From Eubacteriales bacterium (lineage in GTDB: Bacteria; Bacillota_A; Clostridia; Lachnospirales; Lachnospiraceae): 21,172 bases of DNA. Shown piece by piece: positions 8,237 through 16,108 of the stretch. How positions within the stretch are numbered: position 1 is the first letter of the stretch; every line of letters starts with the position of its first letter. The stretch is from contig JAUNAE010000029.1 of NCBI GenBank assembly GCA_030527765.1, positions 1-21,172 on the forward strand, read 5' to 3'. The position numbers were made by a program, and so were the translations under genes. The notes under the pieces are model-generated. The model did not search any database and was not told where the DNA came from. It saw only the letters and a program-made list of their open reading frames with translations.

Positions 8237-8330
8237 AAAAATAAAGCAAGCATCTTACAACTATTTTGCTATTATAGCAAAGTTGCAAGATGCTTGCAAG
8301 GAAAAGGGCCGTAGTCCCCGGACCCCTTTT
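8237..8330 (-). terminator. Terminator region of the LxxG-protein operon (two stacked hairpins)
   Basis: Going along the minus strand after the stop codon, AAAAGGG...CCCTTTT (8302-8330) forms a first hairpin enclosing GTCC/GGAC. Next comes a long stem GCAAGCATCTT (8246-8256) with AAGATGCTTGC (8287-8297), extended inward by GTTG/CAAC and TTTGCTA/TAGCAAA. It ends in TTTATTTTTAG, a normal intrinsic terminator tail. Confidence 0.85.
8271..8299 (-). promoter_or_regulatory. Putative ftsW promoter inside the terminator hairpin
   Basis: On the minus strand TTGCAA (8294-8299), a 17-nt spacer and a perfect TATAAT (8271-8276). The -10 is the apical part of the terminator hairpin and the -35 overlaps its outer arm. 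No other promoter-like pair is seen in the 36 nt between the hairpin and ftsW. Confidence 0.5.
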
Positions 8331-8345
8331 CTTTCTTATTACCAA

Positions 8346-11300
8346 TTATTTGACAGGTTCTGTCTCGATAATGAACTTAATGCTTCCGTCCATATCTGCA
8401 GGTCTTTCTGTGTAGGATGTATAAGCGATATCCTTGGCCTGCAATGCCTCAAAACGATCAAGAATCTCATCCAGATTGTCATCTACGAAATCTGCAATTT
8501 TCTGGATTCCCTTCTCATTGAACTCTTTCTGTCCATCACGTAAGGTCTTTGCGCCATCTGTAAGTTTCTGAATTCCGTCTGCTACCTGAGAATCACCATC
8601 TGACAGACTCTGAACACCGGATACAAGCTGAGAGGATCCATCCTTCAGTTCGGTTGCTCCGGAAGCGAGCTGGCTTGTTCCACTTGCCAGTTCTCCCGCA
8701 CCGGATACAAGGCTTCCGGTTCCATCTGCAAGCTGTGCACTTCCACTTGTAAGACGGTCACTTCCTGCCGCAAGAGCCTGAGCACCGGCTGCAACCTGAG
8801 CAGCTCCGCTGTTCAGTGCGCTGCTGTTTGCAGAAAGTTCAGAAGCACCATTGTTCAGAAGTGTAGTTGCCTGAGTAAGTGCAGGCATTTTGGATGTCAA
8901 CTGTGTCGTTGCAGCCTGAATCTGAGCTGCGCCGGTTGTCAGTGCAAAGTTGTTCTTCGCAAGTTCCTGGGCACCGTTCTTTAATGTTTTTCCACTGCTG
9001 ATCAGCTGATCAGCTCCGGAAGTCATTGTATTCACACCTGTTTTCAGCTGTTCCATGCCGGAAGCAAGGCCATTGTCTCCGTTGTAGCCGTCCTGAAGAG
9101 CCTTTGCACCGTCAGAAAGCTGTTTTGCTGCACTCTTCATTGTATCGCCGGTACCCTTCATGGATTCCAGACCTTTTCCGAGTCTTGCAGCTCCCTGCTG
9201 AAGTTCCGCACCCTTGCTTACCATCTGGTCAATTCCGTTTGACAGAGTCTCATCTCCAGCCAGAGTGTTCAGGCTTCCGGAAAGAGAACTAAGGGCATTT
9301 GTCACTGCGGCCGCGCCGTTCTGTGCTGTTTGTGCACCTGCGGAAAGTTCAGAAACACCGGATTCCAGACTTGTGAGACCGCCGGAAAGCTGTCCTGCTG
9401 CGTCTGCGCAGGACTGAACACCTGCGGCAGCTGTACTGAGACCGGTTGAGATTGAAGAAAGATCGGTTCCTGCAATCTGTGAAGCAGCTCCTTCCAGACC
9501 ACCTGCGGCAGCTGCTGCTGAAGCAAGTTCCCCTGCTGCAGCTCCGGCGCCGCTTCCTGCTGCATCGGCTCCCGCATATACAGTTCCGATTCCGCCTTCT
9601 GCTGTTGCACAGCCGCTCTCGATCAGACTGATTGCAGAATAGATCGCCGCAGCAGCACCTTCATCCATACTTGAAGTATCAATTCCATAGAGAACGGATG
9701 CAGCAGAACTTGCAGTTGCAATTCCGCTCTCTGCGGTTGCCGCACCACTCTGTACGGTAGCCACTCCACCGTTTACACTGTCAATGCCGCCCTGTGCAGC
9801 TGCAACACTTCCGGCAACACCGGAAGCAGCATTTGTGATCGCAGATGTATCAATGCCTCCCGGTACGTTCTGAGCCTGACTTTCCAGCTGGGCTGCAATT
9901 GCAGACAGAGAACCCTGAAGCTGCTCTGCTCCGCCGGCAAGTTCTGCTGCAGATCCTTCTACAGTAGAAAGTCCCTGGCTCACTGCACCGATTCCTGCCG
10001 GAAGACCGGATGCCTGGCTGCTCAATTCAGAAGCTCCTTCTGCAGCTTTCTGAACATATGCACGATATGTCGCAAATCCACTCTGTACAGAAGCAATTCC
10101 GTCTCCTGCATATGCGTTAATACCCTGGCTGAGAGTTCCGAGTCCGGACTCAAACTGTGCGGTTCCTTCTGCTACCTGCTCTGCTCCGGCTGCATATGCA
10201 GAAGCTCCTTCTGCAAAATTCTGTGCTCCGGCTGCGAACTGCGCCATACCGTCAGTCAGTGGCTGTACTGCGGTGGACAGTCTCTTCACACCATTTGCCA
10301 GCTGAGTAGTTCCGTTTACATAGGAAACAACTCCATTTGTCACCTGTCCGCTTCCCTGTACGTAATTCTGAATGCCGGATGCCAGGTTTGACACTCCGTC
10401 TGTATACTCTCCGACTTTTGAGGAAAGTGTTCCGACGCTGTCTGCAAAGGTTCCAATTCCGTTTGCCAGTGTATCTGCTCCGGAAGTGTATCTGTTGACA
10501 CCGTCTGCAAGATCCTGAGAACCGGAACTTAAAGTGTAAGCTCCATCTTCCAGAGTGGATGCTCCGCTTGCCAGCTGATTTGCTCCGGAATTCAACTGAT
10601 TTGCTCCGGATACGAGCTGATTTGCTCCGGAATCCAGTTTGGAAGCACCATCTTCTACCTGACCGATACCGGAGTCAAGTTTTCCTGCTCCATCTGCCAG
10701 TTTGGAAATTCCATCGGAAAAATCTTTGTATTTTGTATTTAATGTATTCAGACCCTCATAAAGCTCATCGCTTCCATCTGCCAGTTTCACAGAAGCATCT
10801 GTCAGTTCTTTCACTTTATCCTGAATGTCATCCAATCCATCCACATTGTCCAGATCCAGGGCATCCATCACGTCTGTCATTGCAACTGTGAAAGTTGCAT
10901 TCACTTCACAGTCTTTTACATCCGCTTCCACTGTGAATCCTTCCGGAATTTCCAGACCATCGATCAAGGAATTTTTCAGATTCAGGCTTTCTTTCAGACC
11001 AGGAAGACCAACACCTACAACGAAGTTTCTGTTTCCATCGGAAACTACTTTTCCGTTGGTAACAGTGACATTTGAGTATTTTCCGGCATCCAGATACGTA
11101 CCTGTTACAAGAGCAAAGGGTGTGTACACATCCTGTTTCTTTCCTGCGATTGTCTTTTTGACACTGGAGTTATTTGTATAAGTAACTTCCATCGTCAGAT
11201 GGCCGCTCTTTCCAACCAGATCCTTGGCATCTATCGGAGTACCATCCAGAGAATACTTAATATTTACGCCAACCGGAAGTTCTTTGTCAGAAGTACCCTG

Positions 11301-11603
11301 ATAGTAAATATCCTCTCCTTCTGTATCCCATGTAAGATCTTTTCCGTTCTGTGTAAAGGTCTCATCTCCTTTGACATTCACAATGTCTTTAAGATCAGAA
11401 GTGTCTTCAAGTTTTCCTGCATTGGCAGAGCCTTTCAGCCAATCGGATACGGTAACTTTTTCCACATTTCCGGAAGCATCTGCATTTACATATACAGTCT
11501 CTTCTTTGGAAACTTCATTTGCCGCAAGTACCGGTGATGCGCTGAGTACTGCCGCCATTCCTGCTGCCATTGTAATATTTGCAATTTTACGATTTTTATT
11601 CAT
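8346..11603 (-). CDS. Very long secreted LxxG heptad-repeat protein, partner of the MMPL exporter
   Basis: A 1085-aa protein with a Sec signal peptide (residues 1-28, cleavage near PVLAA). A mixed beta-rich N-terminal domain occupies about 30-260. A repeat region of xxxLxxG heptads, such as KLADGAG, QLVSGAN, QLASGAS and SLVSGAG, runs from about 274 to 1024. A small C-terminal domain (1030-1085) holds DFVDDNLDEILDRFEAL and ends MDGSIKFIIETEPVK. The heptad motif is that of YhgE/Pip-type proteins, and the C-terminal piece resembles segments found beside such repeats (family knowledge). Unlike YhgE/Pip there is no membrane segment after the signal peptide and no LPxTG anchor. Only four cysteines occur (232, 665, 732 and none paired nearby apart from these), so disulfides do not hold the rod. 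The ATG overlaps the TGA of the exporter gene, with GGGAG 9 nt upstream, so it is translationally coupled. Function is unknown; an extracellular, wall-spanning partner of the pump is my inference. Confidence 0.88.
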   Translation of the reverse strand: MNKNRKIANITMAAGMAAVLSASPVLAANEVSKEETVYVNADASGNVEKVTVSDWLKGSANAGKLEDTSDLKDIVNVKGDETFTQNGKDLTWDTEGEDIYYQGTSDKELPVGVNIKYSLDGTPIDAKDLVGKSGHLTMEVTYTNNSSVKKTIAGKKQDVYTPFALVTGTYLDAGKYSNVTVTNGKVVSDGNRNFVVGVGLPGLKESLNLKNSLIDGLEIPEGFTVEADVKDCEVNATFTVAMTDVMDALDLDNVDGLDDIQDKVKELTDASVKLADGSDELYEGLNTLNTKYKDFSDGISKLADGAGKLDSGIGQVEDGASKLDSGANQLVSGANQLNSGANQLASGASTLEDGAYTLSSGSQDLADGVNRYTSGADTLANGIGTFADSVGTLSSKVGEYTDGVSNLASGIQNYVQGSGQVTNGVVSYVNGTTQLANGVKRLSTAVQPLTDGMAQFAAGAQNFAEGASAYAAGAEQVAEGTAQFESGLGTLSQGINAYAGDGIASVQSGFATYRAYVQKAAEGASELSSQASGLPAGIGAVSQGLSTVEGSAAELAGGAEQLQGSLSAIAAQLESQAQNVPGGIDTSAITNAASGVAGSVAAAQGGIDSVNGGVATVQSGAATAESGIATASSAASVLYGIDTSSMDEGAAAAIYSAISLIESGCATAEGGIGTVYAGADAAGSGAGAAAGELASAAAAAGGLEGAASQIAGTDLSSISTGLSTAAAGVQSCADAAGQLSGGLTSLESGVSELSAGAQTAQNGAAAVTNALSSLSGSLNTLAGDETLSNGIDQMVSKGAELQQGAARLGKGLESMKGTGDTMKSAAKQLSDGAKALQDGYNGDNGLASGMEQLKTGVNTMTSGADQLISSGKTLKNGAQELAKNNFALTTGAAQIQAATTQLTSKMPALTQATTLLNNGASELSANSSALNSGAAQVAAGAQALAAGSDRLTSGSAQLADGTGSLVSGAGELASGTSQLASGATELKDGSSQLVSGVQSLSDGDSQVADGIQKLTDGAKTLRDGQKEFNEKGIQKIADFVDDNLDEILDRFEALQAKDIAYTSYTERPADMDGSIKFIIETEPVK

Positions 11604-13729
11604 CTCAACTGACTCCCTTCATTCACTAATTCCTGACTGGTAAAAGGTTTTTCTTCTTTTTTCTTCTTTGCACGAAATCCCAAAGATGTGTGAATTATCA
11701 GACGGTCAAATACCAGAAGCATCGTCGGAAGTACCAGTATTACGACGATCATACTGACAACTGCACCTCTTGCAAGAAGTGTACAGATGGCACTGATCAT
11801 ATCTACATCTGAATAAAGGCCTACACCAAAGGTTGCCGCAAAGAAGCTGCAGCCACTGATAATAATGGATTTCATAGAAGTTGCATGGGCAATGGAAACC
11901 GATTCTTTACGACTCTTGCCATTGCTTCGCTCCTTCTGATATCTGCTTGTCATCAAAATTGCGTAATCGACGGTAGCACCCAACTGAATAGTACCGATTA
12001 CGATTCCTGCCACAAACGGAAGTGTCACACCCTGATAATACGGGAATGCCATATTTACAAAAATCGCAAACTCGATCACTGCTACCAGAATTACCGGCAG
12101 AGAAATGGAACGGAATACAAGCAAAATAATTGCCATGATCAGGAAAATGGAAGCTTCACTTACATGCTGGAAATCGATGGCGGTAACACCGATCAGATCC
12201 TTTGTCAGCGGTGCTTCTCCGATCAGAATCGCATCGGAACTGTATTTTGCCAGAATATCCTGAATATCCGTAATCTGTGCATTCATCTCATCCGTAGCCG
12301 GCTTGTAGTTTGAACAGATAAATTCAATTTCGTAGTTGTCACTTGCAAGTTTTGATTTAACGGAAGATGGAATCATGGATTCCGGGAATGTCGGGCCCAC
12401 AATGGAGTTTGCTCCAAGTGCCCAGGAAACACCATCCACACCTTCGATCTCATCCATCATTGCAATTTTGTCTTTTGCGCTGGTTCCGGCTTTCAGAAGA
12501 ACCATGTGTACTGTGTTCATTTCGAACTCATCAGAAAGCTTCTCGTTTGCAATCTGACTTGGAAGTGTTTTGGGAAGAGTGCTGTCCATGTTGTAGTAAA
12601 CATTGTAGTGACTCTGTCCGTAATATGCCGGGTACAGAAGTGCAACAAACAGAACAAGCCAGATCCAGTAATGTTTTGTAATAAAGTGAGAAACTTTATC
12701 CAGGTTCGGGATCAGAGACTTATGTGTTGTCTTCTCAATGGCACCATCAAACAACAAAACCATGGACGGAAGTATGGTAATGCAGGCAATAACTCCGATC
12801 ACGACACCCTTCGCCATAACGACACCCATATCCATACCAAGGGTGAATGTCATAAAGCACAGGGCAATGAATCCGGCTACGGTTGTAATGGAACTTCCCA
12901 CAACGGATTTGAATGTTGCAGCAATGGCATGTCCCATGGCACGTTCCTTATCTCCCGGGTACTTCACTTTGTAATCCTCATAGCTGTTCAGCAGGAAAAT
13001 GGAGTAGTCCATGGTAACACCCAGCTGAAGAACTGCTGCAAGTGCCTGGGTAACATAAGAAATCTGTCCCAGGAAGATGTTCGATCCAAGGTTATAAAGA
13101 ACGGCGATTCCGATACTTAACAGGAACAGAACCGGAACAAGGAATGAATCCATTGCCAGAAGCAGTACTACCAGAGACAAACCCGCTGCAATTCCAACGT
13201 AGATCGGCATCTCCTGCTGTGCCAGGTTCTTTACATCAAGAATGACGCTTGTCATTCCACTGGCAAAACACTGCTTGTTCAACAAGGAACGAATCTCTGC
13301 GATAGCATCCATGGATGCATCGGAAGATGTGGAATCATCGAGAAGTGCAATCATCATCGTTGCATTTCCCCTGAAGAAAACTTTGCGAACCTCTTCCGGA
13401 AGCATATCCACCGGGACACTCAGGTCCATAAGGCTGTCATACCAGAGAACACTCGTTACATGGTCAACCTGTTCTACTTTTTCTTTGACCTTTGCAACAT
13501 CTTTCATATCCATATCTTCTATGACAATCATTGTGTAGGCGCCCATTCCGAATTCATCCACCAGAACGTTCTGTCCTTTCACGGTATCCAATGACTGAGG
13601 AAGATAGCTTAAAAGGTCATAATTGACTCTGGTCACTGCGATCCCGATCAAAGATGGGACCAAAAGAATCAAGGCAGTTATCAGAATCAGGATTTTGTGT
13701 TTTGCAATCCATTTACCGACTTTTATCAT
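11600..13729 (-). CDS. MMPL/RND-family membrane exporter
   Basis: A 709-aa protein with the RND two-fold layout: one N-terminal membrane segment (about 12-32), an extracellular domain (about 33-172), five segments (about 173-328), then a repeat of the same plan (352-370, loop 371-523, segments 524-677). The proton-relay Asp-Tyr pair of MMPL proteins occurs in both halves, D241-Y242 in QLGVTMDYSIFLLNSY and D588-Y589 in QLGATVDYAILMTSRY. Known relatives export lipids, glycolipids or hydrophobic drugs using the proton gradient; the substrate here is not readable. The ATG follows AAGGAAGGAAATAAAA. It is the first gene of a two-gene operon with the LxxG protein (4-nt overlap), and is divergent from a TetR gene whose operators cover its promoter. 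The cytoplasmic tail is short and basic (AKKKKEEK). Confidence 0.93.
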   Translation of the reverse strand: MIKVGKWIAKHKILILITALILLVPSLIGIAVTRVNYDLLSYLPQSLDTVKGQNVLVDEFGMGAYTMIVIEDMDMKDVAKVKEKVEQVDHVTSVLWYDSLMDLSVPVDMLPEEVRKVFFRGNATMMIALLDDSTSSDASMDAIAEIRSLLNKQCFASGMTSVILDVKNLAQQEMPIYVGIAAGLSLVVLLLAMDSFLVPVLFLLSIGIAVLYNLGSNIFLGQISYVTQALAAVLQLGVTMDYSIFLLNSYEDYKVKYPGDKERAMGHAIAATFKSVVGSSITTVAGFIALCFMTFTLGMDMGVVMAKGVVIGVIACITILPSMVLLFDGAIEKTTHKSLIPNLDKVSHFITKHYWIWLVLFVALLYPAYYGQSHYNVYYNMDSTLPKTLPSQIANEKLSDEFEMNTVHMVLLKAGTSAKDKIAMMDEIEGVDGVSWALGANSIVGPTFPESMIPSSVKSKLASDNYEIEFICSNYKPATDEMNAQITDIQDILAKYSSDAILIGEAPLTKDLIGVTAIDFQHVSEASIFLIMAIILLVFRSISLPVILVAVIEFAIFVNMAFPYYQGVTLPFVAGIVIGTIQLGATVDYAILMTSRYQKERSNGKSRKESVSIAHATSMKSIIISGCSFFAATFGVGLYSDVDMISAICTLLARGAVVSMIVVILVLPTMLLVFDRLIIHTSLGFRAKKKKEEKPFTSQELVNEGSQLR

Positions 13730-13755
13730 TTTTTATTTCCTTCCTTCGCTTCAAC

Positions 13756-13768
13756 TGACCAGTGGTCA
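13756..13768. promoter_or_regulatory. TetR operator 1
   Basis: TGACCA-G-TGGTCA, a perfect 13-bp palindrome. It lies about 8-20 nt downstream of the predicted exporter transcription start, where a bound repressor would block elongation. Confidence 0.75.
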
Positions 13769-13782
13769 TTTATTTCATACTT

Positions 13783-13811
13783 GTTATACGACAAAAATGA
13801 CCAATAGTCAA
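13783..13811 (-). promoter_or_regulatory. Promoter of the MMPL-LxxG operon
   Basis: On the minus strand TTGACT (13806-13811), a 17-nt spacer and TATAAC (13783-13788). The -35 overlaps operator 2. Confidence 0.75.
13798..13810. promoter_or_regulatory. TetR operator 2
   Basis: TGACCAATAGTCA, the same 13-bp palindrome with one mismatched pair. Its centre is 42 bp from that of operator 1. It covers the -35 of the exporter promoter. Confidence 0.75.
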
Positions 13812-13829
13812 TATCTTTTGCAAAAATTA

Positions 13830-13857
13830 TTGACTTTTAGTCATTTTTGTTTAGAAT
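13830..13857 (+). promoter_or_regulatory. Promoter of the tetR gene
   Basis: TTGACT (13830-13835), a 16-nt spacer and TAGAAT (13852-13857), giving a leader of about 20 nt before the ATG. The -35 lies within operator 3, so the regulator should repress itself. Confidence 0.7.
13831..13843. promoter_or_regulatory. TetR operator 3
   Basis: TGACTTTTAGTCA, 13 bp with perfect TGACT/AGTCA arms. Its centre is 33 bp from that of operator 2. It covers the -35 of the tetR promoter. Confidence 0.75.
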
Positions 13858-13884
13858 AGGAAGAAATAAGGAGGCCGAACCGTT

Positions 13885-14514
13885 ATGGGTAAAATGGAAT
13901 TCAACAAAAAGAAAAAAGAAGATGCCCTGTTTAATACGGCATTTGAACTTTTTACAACAAAAGGATTAACAAAAACGACAATTTCCGACATTGTGGAAAA
14001 AGCCGGCGTTGCAAAGGGAACCTTCTATTTATATTTCAAAGACAAATATGATATCAGAAACAGACTGATCTCCCACAAAACCGGAGAACTTCTTTCCAAT
14101 GCATGGGCAGCACTGTCTCAGACCGATCTTACAGATTTTGAAGAAAAGATGCTGTTCCTCGTGGATTATATTCTGGATGAACTGAACCGCAATCATGCTC
14201 TTCTGCTCTTTATCTCCAAAAATCTTTCCTGGGGAATGTTTAAAGGAGCCTTTGAAGAAAAACTAAGTCCTGAGACTTCGGCGGCAAAACAATTAGAGGA
14301 TCCTTTTCTTTCTGCTATTTCAAAGGACGGAACTTTTTTCCGTGATCCGGAAATTATGCTTTTCACCATTATCGAGCTTGTAGGCTCTACCTGTCACAGC
14401 TGTATTTTGTATCATCAGCCAACTTCCATAGAAGACTACAAGCCGCATCTTCATCGGGCAATCCATGGAATTCTGGAGAGCTTCCGCATTCAGCCGGAGG
14501 AAACAGAAAAATAA
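13885..14514 (+). CDS. TetR-family transcriptional repressor of the divergent exporter operon
   Basis: A 209-aa regulator. The N-terminal DNA-binding domain has the TetR helix-turn-helix TTISDIVEKAGVAKGTFYLY (31-50) followed by FKDKYDIRNRL, a very typical motif. The rest (about 60-209) is helical and would form the ligand-binding and dimer domain; it matches no inducer class I can name. The first ATG (13885) is chosen because AAGGAGG lies 10 nt upstream; a second ATG three codons in is possible. It is transcribed divergently from the MMPL gene across 155 bp holding three copies of a TGAC-type palindrome placed on both -35 boxes. This points to a repressor of both genes, released when the pump's substrate or a signal binds. 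Confidence 0.93.
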   Translation: MGKMEFNKKKKEDALFNTAFELFTTKGLTKTTISDIVEKAGVAKGTFYLYFKDKYDIRNRLISHKTGELLSNAWAALSQTDLTDFEEKMLFLVDYILDELNRNHALLLFISKNLSWGMFKGAFEEKLSPETSAAKQLEDPFLSAISKDGTFFRDPEIMLFTIIELVGSTCHSCILYHQPTSIEDYKPHLHRAIHGILESFRIQPEETEK

Positions 14515-14528
14515 TTTTTTTTTTACTC

Positions 14529-14556
14529 TTCCCAAAAAATACTTGCGTGATATAAT
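14529..14556 (+). promoter_or_regulatory. Putative extended -10 promoter of trkA-trkH
   Basis: TGATATAAT at 14548-14556 is a perfect extended -10. The best -35 is TTCCCA (14529-14534, 4 of 6) at 16 nt. The expected start near 14563 gives a leader of about 180 nt. Confidence 0.6.
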
Positions 14557-14560
14557 ATGA

Positions 14561-14589
14561 TGTCAGGGCTGTCAAGAACTGCCCTGACA
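14561..14589 (+). other. Strong stem-loop at the start of the trkA leader / end of the tetR transcript
   Basis: TGTCAGGGC (14561-14569) and GCCCTGACA (14581-14589) form a perfect 9-bp stem with an 11-nt loop, followed by TTCTTATGTTCTTT. It may end tetR transcripts through a broken T-tract. If the promoter at 14551 is used, it forms the very 5' end of the trkA mRNA. Confidence 0.6.
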
Positions 14590-14637
14590 TTCTTATGTTC
14601 TTTAGACATAATTCTGTTCAGAAACTTCCATATTAAT

Positions 14638-14703
14638 GATACCTGGTTGAAAGTCCCAACACGCTGAAAAGATGCTTGCAGCTTTTCAACGAATAAAGGT
14701 ATT
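14638..14703 (+). ncRNA. Candidate structured leader RNA (three-way junction) upstream of trkA
   Basis: ATACCT (14639-14644) pairs with AGGTAT (14697-14702), with a further G-U pair outside. This closes a junction holding GTTG/CAAC (14646-14649 with 14657-14660) and CGCTGAAAAG/CTTTTCAACG (14662-14671 with 14682-14691, one mismatch). It ends 42 nt before the trkA start codon. It does not match a riboswitch consensus that I know, including the c-di-AMP ydaO/yuaA class often found upstream of potassium transporters. Confidence 0.4.
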
Positions 14704-14745
14704 CACCGGAGGTTTCTGCAGTCACAAAATTTTAAGAGGTGAATT

Positions 14746-16101
14746 ATGAGAATAATCATTATCGGGTGTGGCAAAGTTGGAAGCTCCCTGGCAAGGCAGC
14801 TGATCGAAGAATCTGATATTACTTTGATTGATACCTCCGAGGCAAAACTGAACGCCATCACTGATGAGATTGACGCTATGGGAATTGTCGGCAACGGTGC
14901 CAGCATCAACACTCTCATGGAAGCCGGAATTGAAACTGCGGAAATTCTGATCGCAGTGACCGGTTCTGATGAGCTGAATCTTCTCTGCTGCCTGATTGCT
15001 CAGAAAGCAGGAAACTGCCAGACCATCGCCCGCGTCCGCAATCCGATTTACAACTCAGAAATAAACTTTATAAAAGAGCGTCTTGGTGTATCCATGTTCA
15101 TTAACCCTGAACTGGCAGCCGCTCAGGAGATTTCCAGAATTCTCCGTTTCCCGTCAGCAATGAAGATCGACACCTTTGCCCGGGGCAATGTGGAGCTCAT
15201 CAAATTCAAAGTACTTCCGGAATTCCGTCTGGATGAAATGACCATCTCTCAAATCACAGATAAGTTCCGTCTCGACGTTCTGTTCTGTGCCATTGAGAGT
15301 CCGAATCATGTATGCATTCCAAATGGTAATGATGTTGTCCACAACGGTGATATGGTCTCCATTATGTCAACACCCAAAAACGCAGCAATCTTTTTCCATA
15401 AGATCGGACTGAAGACTACCCAGGTGCGCAATGCCATTCTGGTAGGCGGAGGAACCATTTCCTATTATCTGGCTCATATGCTGTCTGATATGAAGATCGA
15501 TGTGAAAATTATCGAAAAGGATGAGGCCCGCTGCGAAGAGCTGAGTGAACTTCTTCCAAATGCGACTATTATTCACGGCGACGGAACAGACCGTGCTCTT
15601 CTTCTTGAAGAAGGAATCCGCCAGGCGGAAGCTCTTGTATCTCTCACCAATCTGGATGAAGAGAATGTATTCCTCTCCCTTTCAGCCAAGAAGATCTCCA
15701 ATGCCAAGCTGGTTGCAAAGGTCAACCGTCTTGCATTTGATGACGTCATCGATTCTCTTGATATTGATTCCGTCATTTATCCGAAATACATCACTGCAGA
15801 TTCCATTCTTCAGTATGTGCGTGCTATGGAGAACAGCATCGGAAGCAATGTAAAAACTCTGTATCATATTCTGGACAATCAGGCAGAAGCTCTTGAATTT
15901 CGAATTTCCGAGGATTCCCAGGTTACGAATGTTCCTCTTTCCAAACTGAACCTCAAGAAAAATCTTCTGGTAGCCAGCATAAACCGCAATGGAAATATCC
16001 GTATTCCTCGTGGTCATGATACCATTCAGGCAGGAGATACGGTCATCATCGTCACCACAAACAAGTGCCTCCGGGATATCCGGGATATTCTGGAAAGGTA
16101 G
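14746..16101 (+). CDS. trkA: TrkA, regulatory NAD-binding subunit of the Trk potassium uptake system
   Basis: A 451-aa peripheral membrane protein with the duplicated RCK layout: RCK-N1 (about 1-130), RCK-C1 (about 140-222), RCK-N2 (about 228-350) and RCK-C2 (about 365-451). The first nucleotide-binding loop is GCGKVGSS (7-14), with D29 at the end of strand 2 as expected for NAD(H). The second is GGGTIS (234-239), with E257 in the same place. Length is usual for full TrkA, as opposed to the 220-aa KtrA. It binds the cytoplasmic face of TrkH and gates it. AAGAGGTG lies just before the ATG. trkH starts 7 nt after its stop, so the two are co-transcribed. The gene follows a long leader with RNA structure, a likely control point. 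Confidence 0.96.
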   Translation: MRIIIIGCGKVGSSLARQLIEESDITLIDTSEAKLNAITDEIDAMGIVGNGASINTLMEAGIETAEILIAVTGSDELNLLCCLIAQKAGNCQTIARVRNPIYNSEINFIKERLGVSMFINPELAAAQEISRILRFPSAMKIDTFARGNVELIKFKVLPEFRLDEMTISQITDKFRLDVLFCAIESPNHVCIPNGNDVVHNGDMVSIMSTPKNAAIFFHKIGLKTTQVRNAILVGGGTISYYLAHMLSDMKIDVKIIEKDEARCEELSELLPNATIIHGDGTDRALLLEEGIRQAEALVSLTNLDEENVFLSLSAKKISNAKLVAKVNRLAFDDVIDSLDIDSVIYPKYITADSILQYVRAMENSIGSNVKTLYHILDNQAEALEFRISEDSQVTNVPLSKLNLKKNLLVASINRNGNIRIPRGHDTIQAGDTVIIVTTNKCLRDIRDILER

Positions 16102-16108
16102 GAGCTGA

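Noticed and set aside
8470..10790. Minisatellite or CRISPR-like DNA array
   Set aside because: The periodicity is at the protein level (7 residues) with degenerate codons; there are no constant repeats with unique spacers.
11885..13120. Plus-strand open frames opposite the MMPL gene
   Set aside because: They overlap in several frames, lack domains and ribosome binding sites, and mirror a well-formed exporter gene.
14645..14665. Group II intron fragment, because of GGTTGAAAGTCCC
   Set aside because: Only this short likeness exists; there is no domain V, maturase or other intron part nearby.
14638..14745. c-di-AMP (ydaO/yuaA) riboswitch ahead of trkA
   Set aside because: The conserved core sequences of that class as I know them are not present and the element is shorter, so only a generic structured leader is claimed.
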